This document shows, piece after piece, positions 10,501-19,929 of a stretch of DNA of 22,599 bases. Source of the DNA: Reclinomonas americana ATCC 50394. Taxonomy: Eukaryota > Jakobida > Jakobea > Jakobida. The position numbers were made by a program, and so were the translations under genes. Below the pieces are notes generated by a model that did no database searches, was not told the origin of the DNA, and was given only the letters and a program-made list of their open reading frames with translations. The stretch covers positions 91,528 to 114,126 of the forward strand of contig PS015339.1 of assembly GCA_048213135.1 (NCBI GenBank), in the 5' to 3' direction. The first letter of the stretch is position 1. Every line of letters begins with the position of its first letter.

Positions 10501-13500
10501 CCGTCAGCTGCATCGTGAGCAGTTCCACGGTGCCGTTGCACATGTCCTTGGCACTGTGCATCTGCAATGCTCTCCAGCGCAGTCCGAACAAGCGGGTCTG
10601 TTTACTTTTTTGCAATCAGTGAGTGCGTCAACGTACTCATCTCTGCTACGCGCAGGTACTGGTGCTGTGCCGTGGCAAGCATGTGCTCGCCGACCTGTCC
10701 CGCTGGCCATTCTTTGTGTTCCTCTCACACCACTTGCATGCTGTGTTTGCGAATTCGCGACAAGTCACTTGTGTGGCGACCACAAGCACCACTCTCGGCG
10801 AAGCTCTCGCTCGACCTCTGGCACTCTCCACTGTGGTATTCCTGCACATGGACACGCTGGACCGTGCTCAGCGGCGCGACAATGGACTGACGCTGCGGTA
10901 CGCTGCAGCATTCATTCAATGGGGCAGTGTTTTTTTCTGCTTTGAATTTACCAGTGAGTGACAGGCATCTGGTGAACAGCGGAGGCGTCTCGCTCAGTGT
11001 GGTGCACCTGGCCAGCACTGCGACACTGCACTGTCGACAGTGGTTCGACAGCGATGAGACGCTGGCATTGAGCACGGCTTCGTGGGCAACAGATGGTGTG
11101 TCATTCTGCAGCCCTCAGTCTCGATTTGCTTCACTTTCTCATGACGCGCGACTGATCAGACATGTCGGCATTGCTGGAACTGCATCGCGTGACCGCATGC
11201 AACGTCGTTGTGGTGCCTCCGTGCAATGAGCCATTGCTCAGTGCACTCACATTGGCACGCAAGGCACAAACTGAGGTCCGTTCGTCGGTATTGTGTGGTT
11301 TCTGTTTTTTCACCGACTCACACTTCGCTACCTGCAGCTGTGTGTTGTTCTCACCGACCAGCATGCTCAATCCTCCATTGCACATCCACTGCCACCAGTG
11401 CATCTCCTGCTGCTTGCTCGTTGCGTTGCACACGATGGCTCGCAGTTGTCTCCAAAAGCCACTCACTGATCGCTGCATGGGCACACACAGCCGAGTTTCT
11501 CCTGCTTGATCGTCAGCTGTGCCACCTCGGCCAGCTGCACATAGACGGCATGAGCTCCCCGCCAGCAGTGTCGGACTTTACGCGACTCACTGCTCGGTAT
11601 GTTGCATGCATGCCAGTGGTGGTGCTTCACGTCGTGAACCAACTCATCGCATGTGTGCTCAGCGTCGCCAAGCAGCGCGTCGACAGCAAGGCACTGCTTG
11701 TGCGCCAACAAGGTATGGGCTCCGAGACAGATGCTATAGTGTCGTGCAAAGAGTGCTGACACCGAAGCACACAGCCAGCGCTCCTGGACTCGGCTCGCAA
11801 TACCGCGAGGTTCGTACTCTCTTGTTGCAGCTGCAGTCGACGACCTCACTTGACAACCATAAACACAGGCGGTTATCCTGCACACTCTGTGCATGGCTCG
11901 TTCGCTGCTGCTTCGCGGTGGTGCGCTGCTATCACTGCTGTATGTCAGCAACGTCTGTCAAGATCAGCAGTACGAGCGACTGCTTGGTGGTACGTATCGC
12001 TGTGTGGTTGTAATGCGATGCTGGCAATGGAGTGACAGCAAGCACAGGATCGTGTACCGAACTCCTCGACCTACTAAATGCTGCCTGTGCGGCCCCACTG
12101 TCAGGCCGCCTCGGCGTCGAGCCGCACGTGACGGCACTCACTTTCATGCTCTGTGACCTCGCTCTGGTACCAGTGTCATCCGCTTCGTCATCCGCTTCGT
12201 CATCATCACCGACAGCTGGTGGAGCAGGAGGCAAGTACGGCAGCGCTAAGAGGGTACGTTTAGAACTGCGGCACAGCAGGCGTTCTGTGCACATTCTAGA
12301 CTCATCACGCACAGGTCTTCCTGGCGCTGGAGTACGACGACTCGGCATCCGTCTTGTCGTCGCTGCTCTCCGACACGTTGGACGCTCAACTAGCACGCGA
12401 CCCAGATGCGGAGCGACGGCGCCCGATCGACTTGTGCACAGTGCACGTCAGTGATGTCGAGAGTCAGCGGTACTGTCGTTCATGATCAGCAATATCTGGC
12501 ACTCCATTGCCATTCGATGATACTCACACTTCAGCGTGTGCAAACAGCACTGCGAGACTCTACCTGCAGCAGTCACTGGAGGCAGACGCAGCACCAGGCA
12601 GCGGTAGTGGTGGCAGCTCGCTCATAAGCACCCCGTTGCTGGTTATCGTGTGCGACTGGCGACTGCTCGACAATCTCAGCGACTCGGGCAAGATCGACTG
12701 GTGGCAACAGTCGGCGGCCGTTGTTGTGGATGTCAATGATGTAGGAATTGTGCGGCAGCTGCCCGCCACGAGTCGATGGGGACAGGCGGCAGCTCTTGGT
12801 CATCTGTGCTGCTGCAGTCTGCATGCTCTGATGATGGACAGTGGTGGTGGTGAGTGAGTGAGTGAATGCAGAAAACAGCAATGTGCTCTGCACTCACTGG
12901 AAAGCAGGAGACCGGGTGGAGCTTGCCAACAGTCTGGCCCGCCTTTCGCGACACCGCCACGTGGAATACGAAGGCGGCGTCCACCAGATCCCGGTGATTC
13001 GCGATCTCCCGGGTGCCATGTCGACACTGCAACAGCCACCCACACCACAACAGTCGACAACGGTCGCCAGTCACCCCGCCTCTGCCTCACCAGAGGAAGA
13101 CTCTGGTGATGTCGCGCAACCACTGCGCGTCCTGTGCACCGAGCGCATCCTGGCCGACCACGATCTGGTTCGCGCGATGGAGCTCCACAGCGATTTCTGC
13201 GTGCTGGAGCGCAGTCGGACTCCCGGCTGCCCGGCCGATGTGCTGCTCGACGGCACAACCGCCGTGCTCATCCACCAGGTCAAGGAGGCCACCTTGCCAG
13301 GTATTGTGTAATGCTGGAATGCATCGCTCGTGAAACACACTCACCAGGGCTGCGCAGGTCTGCGAGATGCGCTTTCCATCCTCCGCCGAGTGGTCTCCAT
13401 GTGCATTGTCGTGTGCGATCATCGGTGCGTAAAGCACGATGGCGATCTATGCAACCGCCTGCAACAAACACGCACGCTGCAGTAACTGCGACGATACGGC

Positions 13501-15708
13501 GGTCGCACACTGCACACAAGTGGCCATACTCACCGTCGCCATGAATTCACCAGACTTCCTCGTCGGTACCTGGCACACCTTCTCCACAGAGGCACGTGTT
13601 GATCGTGTGCACACACGCACAACAATGGTGTGAGCACTCACCTGCTGTGGAATGCAGGATATCGTCCTGGTACTCAAGGCGGCGACTGTGACCGCGTTCC
13701 GACGATGCGGAGGTGACCGGTCGTGGCTACAACGTAACTGGCTGCACGACGAGGAGAACACTGTTGCGACTCGTATAGACGCATGTCACGTTGGCCTCAC
13801 AGTGGCAGCTGATTCGCCTAGTGCAGTTGACACAAGCTCTCTCGTTCCTCCCCTTCCTCAATGCGTGGACAGCGGAGCGTCTTGGTCAGTTCTCCATGGC
13901 GGAACTGCGTGCCCTTGCTGCCTCGGGAGCTGAGCAGCAGCAGCGACAGTGCCCCTCGGTGCCCGTCGCCATCTGGGTGAGTGGTTGAGTGCGTAGCATG
14001 TCGAGATACTGTTGTCTGTGCGACTCACACACAGCGGAAAAAATAAACAGCCTCAGCTGGCAGCACTGCTCCCGAAGGGACACGCTCCGGAGTCCAGGCG
14101 ACAGGCTCCGCCAGCACCGCAACCCCCGGTGCACGCCAGGCCACCACGCGCACGCTCACCATCCCCCGCGTCTGCGCCACTGTCGTCGGCGGTCTGCAAG
14201 CAAAGTTGTCATCTGTAGAATGCAGAACTGCCACTGACAGCACTGTTTTCTACGCAGCAGACGCCGCCCTCCAGTCAGCTGCCGACTGGGCGTCGAGTCT
14301 TCCTCTCGGATGAGTTGGCGCCGTGGAAGGAACGCCGACTTGCTATTGCTCCCACTGTTGCGTGGCACAGGCATCTACATCAAGTGACACGGTGCGCTCA
14401 CTCACCAACAATCGCCGCAGTCGGACAGTTCCGGCCAGTCGCGCCTCACCTGGTCGGAGCCGAAACTCTCCGGCAGCCTCGCCTCACCAGCGCCACCGCC
14501 GCAACTGCAGCGCAACTCCAGCGCATACGGTCTGTCTCTCGACGACGCCGACGACGACAGCAGTGGAGTGGAGCCGGCCGCCAATCATCACGATTCAATT
14601 CTCCGCCGGTTCCGCCCGCCACCACCGCTACCACAAGCTCGTACAACTGCACATGGAGCTCCGTGGAGCATCAACCATGCAGTCAACGATCTCGTCGGTG
14701 GCACCCGTCGGGTGTCTGCCCGCCAGCAGCCATTCCCCTGGCTCACTGGCGATCACGGCACGGACATGGTTCGGGGGCAACTGGAGGAGGAGGAGGAGGT
14801 TCGTTTCTCACCGTCCCCCAATGTTGCACTCTCAGTCGCTGAAACCTCTGTCGTTCACCACAGCAGCACCCACCAGCCTGGCAGGAGGAACAAGATGACC
14901 GCCGAGGCGAGTGAGATCCATCACGATATGCCGTTGCTGCCTGAGTGTGCCAACCGTGCATGCACATAGGTGCAGATCATCAACACCACACTCACACGGC
15001 GGCGCGTCACCACGCTGATGATGACGACGACGGCTACAGCGTTGATGCGCGGCTGAGCTCACCGCCCTACTGGAGGTAACTGCATCCACACGAACCCCAC
15101 AGCCACATATGTCCATCTAATCATCTTTCGACTGCACAGGTCGGCCGAGAGCAGCAGCAGCAGTGGAAACTCTCGGAGCGGTCGTTGCGTTGCTCGTCAA
15201 GCACACTTCCACAGCACTCTCGCCTCACCATGTCTCCGCCATACAGAGAAGCGACTGCGCAGTCGCGGCTCCGTCATTGATCTCGACCAGGGTTGGATGC
15301 CGAAGCGCCCCACTGGATCGCGCCTCCTCACTCCACCATCGCTGCCGTCAGCTCCCTCCTCACGCCAGTCCTTGTCGCGTGAGCGCGGACCACGGATCAC
15401 CGTTCCTCCGCATCCCTCTCGACAACAGTACATGCCGGCGCCGATGCCCTTCGCCTCGTCACCCAGCAGCGTCACCAGTCCACGGCGCTCGTTCCTCCAG
15501 CGCGGTCGACCAACATTGGACTCCCATCGGCCGCTGTTGCGGACACTCTCTACGCACACTCACTCACCGCGCATGCATCACTTACCACGCGCTCTACAGA
15601 TCACGCATGTCTGTGGGCGACTTTGCGAACTACGTGCAGCAGTTCCACTCCCCCAACCGCCACGGAGCAGGAAGCAGCACACCGACGCGACGCAACGGCG
15701 GCCGATGA
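7516..15708 (+). CDS. large ERCC4/XPF-like protein, candidate SHOC1/ZIP2 meiotic crossover factor
   Basis: Hand-built 39-exon model: 7516-7649, 7730-7845, 7909-7956, 8020-8137, 8196-8373, 8429-8748, 8814-8974, 9041-9301, 9364-9430, 9501-9633, 9705-9762, 9830-9894, 9948-10130, 10182-10254, 10298-10407, 10470-10595, 10656-10897, 10965-11095, 11160-11275, 11338-11419, 11491-11596, 11663-11712, 11775-11809, 11869-11989, 12048-12253, 12315-12469, 12548-12846, 12908-13300, 13358-13424, 13483-13597, 13658-13762, 13809-13976, 14051-14191, 14258-14356, 14421-14910, 14976-15075, 15140-15183, 15247-15535, 15600-15708. The sum is 5814 nt, 1937 aa. Least certain are introns 11597-11662 and 15184-15246 (both in frame and stop-free) and the acceptors near 10297 and 14975. 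Residues about 717-1230 hold beta-strand-like segments (VLVLCRGKHVLADL, LLVIVCDW, AAVVVDVNDVG) like a degenerate superfamily-2 helicase core. Residues about 1305-1458 resemble an ERCC4 nuclease fold without the catalytic ERK motif (ADVLLDGTTAVLIHQVKEA). Residues about 1459-1514 (SFLPFLNAWTAERLGQ) look like helix-hairpin-helix. The tail is Ser/Pro-rich. SHOC1/ZIP2 is the known ERCC4-(HhH)2 pseudonuclease; other XPF relatives are possible. Confidence 0.72.
13120..13976 (+). other. ERCC4-like pseudonuclease plus HhH segment within the large gene
   Basis: Exons 12908-13300 (3' part), 13358-13424, 13483-13597, 13658-13762 and 13809-13976. The strand order VLCTERIL / DFCVLERS / ADVLLDG / AVLIHQV / CIVVCDH / QVAILTVAM / DIVLVLKAA fits the alternating beta-alpha ERCC4 fold. 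The position expected to carry the catalytic GD...ERK residues reads DG...QVK, so cleavage activity is unlikely. The following exon has alternating helical segments compatible with a tandem helix-hairpin-helix DNA-binding unit. The domain assignment is by eye, without a profile search. Confidence 0.5.
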
Positions 15709-15828
15709 AAATGCATGCACACACACACACACGAGTACCCAATACAAGCTCATCACTTCATGAGTGCCTCTTGGTGGAGTGGGGGGAAAAACAAGACGTG
15801 AGATCCGAGACAGCACAAGCGTGCGTTT
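15709..15828. other. 120-bp convergent spacer with (CA)n
   Basis: Separates the stop codons of the large + gene and the fumarase gene. It contains a CA microsatellite at about 15717-15732 and a short A-run at about 15787-15790. Both 3' UTRs must lie here or overlap. No canonical AATAAA is seen. Confidence 0.6.
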
Positions 15829-18076
15829 CTAATCCTTCGGACCGAGCATCTGAGCGATCCGCGATGGTGAGTCACCGTCGCACACACGTACAAAGAGAGG
15901 GAGGAAAAAACAGACAAACCTTCTCCGGGCGCACCCACTCGTCGAACTGCGCCTCCGTGAGGTAGCCGAGTGCAATAGCCGACTGCTTCAGCGTCGTGCC
16001 CTCCTTGTGGGCCTTCTTCGCCACCGCGGCAGCCTCTGTTCTCGCACACACACGCATTAGCATCGCCACAACCACCTCCAAAACAAACTCAGACTCCCCG
16101 CAACTGTCGTAGCCAATCTTGGTGTTCAGCGCAGTGACGAGCATGAGGCTGTCATTCAGCAACTGCTTGATGCGCGGCTCGTTGGCGGTGATGCCGTCAA
16201 CGCAGTGCTCGGTGAACGAACGGCACGAGTCGGCCAGCAGACGAATGCTCTGCAGCACGTTCGACGCAATCACCGGCTTGAACACGTTCAGCTCAAAGTG
16301 CCCGTTGCTGCCGCCAATCGACACCGCCATGTGGTTGCCCATGACTTGCGCGCACACCATGGTCATCGACTCGCATTGCGTCGGGTTCACCTTGCCCGGC
16401 ATGATGGAGGAGCCCGGCTCGTTCTCCGGCAGGCTCAGCTCGCCCAGACCGCAGCGGGGACCAGAGCCTGAAGAGGTACGTCAGTGAGTTGCAGCCGGAG
16501 CTGAGGAAGCCAGAGAGAAAAATACCAACCGAGGAAGCGAATGTCATTGGCGATCTTCATCAGCGACACGGCCAGCGTATTCAGTGAGCCGCTGAGCTGC
16601 ACCATGGCGTCGTGTGCCGCCAGCGCCTCAAACTTGTTGGGCGCCGGGAAGAATGGCACACCAGTCATGGCGCTGATGCGCAGAGCCGCCTTCTCGGCAA
16701 AGCCCTTCTTCGTGTTCAGACCCTGTGCACCGCAAGTGTGAGATAACACAGTGTCGACCGCGGAGAGAGAGACACTTCAGCTCAAACCGTTCCGACAGCA
16801 GTGCCACCGAGTGCGAGCTCCTGCACAAACGGCAAGGCGGCCTCGATGCGCGCAATGCCGTTGGTCAGCTGCTGGACGTAGCCGGAGAACTCCTGGCCGA
16901 GAGTGAGTGGCACGGCGTCCTGCAAGTGAGTGCGGCCAATCTTGATAATGTTCTTGAACTGCTCTTGCTTGCTCGCCAGCGCGTCGCGCAGCATGCGCAG
17001 CGACGGCAGCAGACGATCGTACGACTCGCAAGCCGTGGCAATGTGCATGGCCGTGGGGAACCTGAGCGACAACGAATTGCAAGTGAGCACCGCTGCTGTC
17101 CATGCATGGTCACCAACGGCAAAACGCAACGTGTCGTTGGACGACTGGCCGTGGTTCACGTGATCGTTCGGATGCACGGGCGTCTTGCTGCCCATGCGAC
17201 CACCGAGCATCTCAATGGCGCGGTTCGACAGCACCTCGTTGATGTTCATGTTGCTCTGCGTGCCACTGCCCGTCTGCCAGATCACCAGCGGGAAGTGATC
17301 CAGGCCAATCTTGCCGGAGATGACCTCGTCGGCCGCCTCCTGGATCTTTTGCGCCACCTACCAAATCACAACAACAACGAAGATGTCGTCACACTCGCTG
17401 ACGATCGACGGTCACACAATCGCTTGCATGCGGTACCTTTCCGTCAATGAGTCCCATCTCGGCGTTGGCGTGCGCAGCGGCGCTCTTGAGGATCGCAAAC
17501 GCCTTGATGATCGGCGCCGGCATGCGCTCCCGATCGCCACCAATGTCAAAGTTGGAGAGCGAGCTGCGTGTGTGTGTGTGCGGGTATGAGACCTTGAGCG
17601 ACGGACGATGCTGCAAGAACAATGATCGACTCACCGTGCCGTCTGAGCACCGTAGTACTTGTCGACTGGCACTTGCATCTCTCCCATCGTATCGGTCTCC
17701 ACACGAGTGGCCTGAGCACGATCCAAATCGTGAGGGAACGAGATGGGAGAGAGAAGCAGGCACACAAGGACGCACCACCGCAGCAAAGCGACGCACACCC
17801 GGTGCCGCCACACCTCCATACACTCGCCTCGTCTGCACAAAAGTGTGAGTGCGACATGTGCATCAGCGACGGCCACTCTCTCACACGCACACACAACGCA
17901 CAAACACGCACATGTACACGCATACATGCACTCTGTCACACACAACGCACAGGCGCATACACACGGAGAGAGATGCGGACGGAGATTTGCATCAGATGCA
18001 TGCTGTCTCTCTCTCTCTCTCCGCCTCTCTTCCTCTCTCACACGCAATGAACACATGCACTCACCAGCGTCAGCAT
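15829..18076 (-). CDS. FH: fumarate hydratase, class II, mitochondrial
   Basis: Catalyses reversible hydration of fumarate to L-malate in the TCA cycle as a homotetramer. Ten minus-strand exons: 18076-18065, 17832-17776, 17711-17635, 17563-17437, 17357-17131, 17061-16788, 16722-16530, 16467-16105, 16035-15920, 15849-15829. They sum to 1467 nt, 488 aa, the usual mitochondrial FumC length. The N-terminus [20 protein letters not shown] is basic, hydroxylated and free of acidic residues, like a mitochondrial presequence. The body shows [19 protein letters not shown], the [10 protein letters not shown] substrate site, [27 protein letters not shown] and the family signature [15 protein letters not shown] with its catalytic serine. 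It ends EWVRPEKMLGPKD. The first coding exon is only 12 nt. Introns at 17130 and 16104 use GTTGCG donors, and removing them restores SSNDTFPTA and [15 protein letters not shown]. Met within MGEMQV could start a cytosolic form. Confidence 0.97.
17833..18064 (-). repeat. microsatellite-filled first intron of fumarase
   Basis: A 232-nt intron (GTGAGT...GTGCAG on the minus strand), about four times the typical intron length here. On the plus strand it is composed largely of ACAC-rich DNA (about 17880-17965) and a TCTC run (about 18007-18020). It lies directly after the 12-nt first coding exon. Confidence 0.8.
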
Positions 18077-18160
18077 TCTCGCCGGAGTGCGTGAGAAAAC
18101 AACAAACAAAAGTCCGCACACACCCGATGAACGGATTTCTGTCCCCTCTCTCACACAATC
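18077..18160. promoter_or_regulatory. 84-bp divergent promoter region
   Basis: The entire space between the start codons of fumarase (-) and the triple-YbjQ gene (+). No TATA box is seen; there is an A-rich patch around 18094-18111 and CT-rich sequence before the + start. A shared bidirectional promoter is inferred from the spacing. Confidence 0.5.
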
Positions 18161-19774
18161 ATGCGAGCGCTTCTGGGCACCGCCAACCTCACCCGTCGCC
18201 TGTACGCGACCTATGCCAGCACCTTCAGCGGCACCGAAGTCTACTGCCTCGCGCAACGCGGTCTCTTCCCCGGTCCAATGGTCATTGGCAACTCGGTGTC
18301 GTCGCTTGGCGTCAATCGCGGTGTCATGAGCCTGCTGGCCAGTGTCTCTGGTGGCGAGAACGAGCAGCTTACACAGTTGCGTTTACAAAGGAGAAAGAGA
18401 GAGAGAGAGAGAGACGAAGAGATGCGAATGCAAGACAAGTGACGAGAGTGAGGTTGAGGAGAGCTGCACGATATCTTTGTTTGGGATGGTGTGGACTGCC
18501 TTGTGTTGCCACTCTCCGCGATCTCCACGTGTCTCTATCTTGACTGCATTGATCGCGTCTATTTATACACACGATTTCATGCAGATTGTTTTCCGAGGCG
18601 CGACACAAGGCACTGGAGCGCATGATGCAAGAGGCCTCGCGTCTGCACTCACAGGATCCGGCGATTGTGGGCGTCACGGGCGTCACCACGCAGATCATTC
18701 ACCATGCGGCAAACATTGAGTTCTTGTCGGTGGGATCGACGGTGCGGTCGAACAGCACGCCTACGGTGGGAGCGCCGCCGCTCTTTGCCAGTGCGTGCAG
18801 CGGGCAGGAGTTCTACTGCCTCACGGATATGGAGTTCAAGCCGCTGTCGATTGTGTTTGGCAACGCTGCGGTGTCGCGTGGAGTCGGAGGTGCGCTGTCG
18901 GGCGTGATGCGCTCGTTGTCGAGTCCGGGCGAGGTGCCGCAGTTCTCCGAAGGCATGTCTCGCACGCAAGGGAGTGGATGCACGCATTTTCTGATGTTGT
19001 GCGTGCAGTGTACAATCACAGTCGGCATTTGGCGCTGGAGCGACTGGAGGCCGAGGCTCGTGCCGCCGGCGCCAGCGCCGTCATGGGGGTTAATGTGCGA
19101 ATGGCCGACTGGGGACTGACGCAGGAGCTGGCGCTTCTCGGCACAGCATGCTCGCATCCGTCGCTGAAGCCACCGCGCGCCGGCGATGTGATTACGAGCT
19201 CGTTGACGGCGGCCGAGACGTGGAACATGGCCAAGGTTTGTGCGACGGGCACATGATTCCCATGCATCACTCTCATCACCCTCATCATCACTCTCCTTCT
19301 GTTGCGCAGATTGGATACGCTCCCATGCGACTGGTATGTGCTCCCGTGCTGTGATTCAATGCGTTCTCCTCGCTCTTCTCATCTCCGCGCACATAGGTGA
19401 TGGGTGTGTCGATTGTGTCGGTGGGCCTGGGTGGTGCTCTGCGCGCGATTCTGCGTGAGATTGCCGGCGGCGAGGTGTCGCAAATGACGGAGCTGATTTA
19501 CACGGCGCGCACCAACGCCCTCAATCGCATGCGCCACGAGGCCGAGTTGATTGGAGCCGACGATGTGCTGGGTGTGCGCATGCACGTCAAGGAGCTGGGA
19601 ACGGAGGGTCTGGTGGAGGTGTTTGCCATTGGCACTGCGGTGCGCCACAACTCCGCCATCCGGTGCAAGAGCGAGCAGCTGCTGCCGCAGGCGCTGTTCA
19701 GCGATCGCCCCGAGTTTTCGCACGCATTCTCCTCGGAGCGCTCCCCGCTGAACCAGCACAGCCAGGGCGAGTAA
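18161..19774 (+). CDS. triple YbjQ-like (heavy-metal-binding-like) domain protein
   Basis: Five exons (18161-18375, 18585-18952, 19009-19235, 19310-19333, 19397-19774) sum to 1212 nt, 403 aa. Three tandem copies of the YbjQ/DUF74 fold are visible at about residues 25-115, 142-240 and 255-365. Each has an opening strand (EVYCL, EFYCL, MRLVMGVSIV), a Gly-rich turn, an L/M-rich GGE-type linker, the helix (A/S)RxxALxRMxxEA and a closing G(S/T)(A/T)V or GTAC strand. Bacterial YbjQ is a single domain of about 105 residues that assembles as a pentamer; its function is poorly known. Eukaryotic YbjQ-like domains also occur in C2CD5, but no C2 domain is seen here. The N-terminus MRALLGTANLTRRLYATYAS is basic and could target mitochondria. 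Intron 1 uses GTTGCG, intron 2 is best modelled as GC-AG, and exon 4 is a 24-nt microexon encoding IGYAPMRL. Confidence 0.9.
18376..18584 (+). repeat. GA-microsatellite intron
   Basis: A 209-nt intron with donor GTTGCG and acceptor ATGCAG in the triple-YbjQ gene. It contains an AGAGAG run at about 18391-18413. It is long compared with the usual length of about 62 nt, the excess coming largely from simple repeat. Confidence 0.75.
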
Positions 19775-19929
19775 CGCACGAGAGCAGGCCAGCACAACCG
19801 CTGCTGCCGCCGCCACGGTGAGGTGTGGGACGCGCTGCTATTATATTTTGTCGCGTCCTCTCCTTGCCTTCCACCGCCCACCTCGGGCCATCTTCCACAC
19901 GACTCGCACGGAAACCAGTGATGCCGATT
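19775..19929. other. 155-bp convergent spacer
   Basis: Lies between the stop codons of the triple-YbjQ gene (+) and the transglutaminase-like gene (-). It contains an AT-rich patch (TATTATATTTT, about 19839-19849) that could serve 3'-end formation for the + gene. No other feature was found. Confidence 0.5.

Noticed and set aside
14799-14840. Intron starting at GTTCGT (14799) and ending CTCTCAG
   Set aside because: It would shift into a frame that stops shortly afterwards. Reading straight through to the GTGAGA donor at 14911 keeps the frame and joins correctly to the next exon.
7957-15599. GTTGCG introns considered as copies of a mobile introner element
   Set aside because: Only the donor hexamer and general branch/acceptor features are shared. 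The interiors of the introns do not align with one another by eye.
17880-18060. CA- and TC-rich repeats considered as a CRISPR-like or satellite array
   Set aside because: Simple dinucleotide repeats without unique spacers, in a eukaryotic intron.
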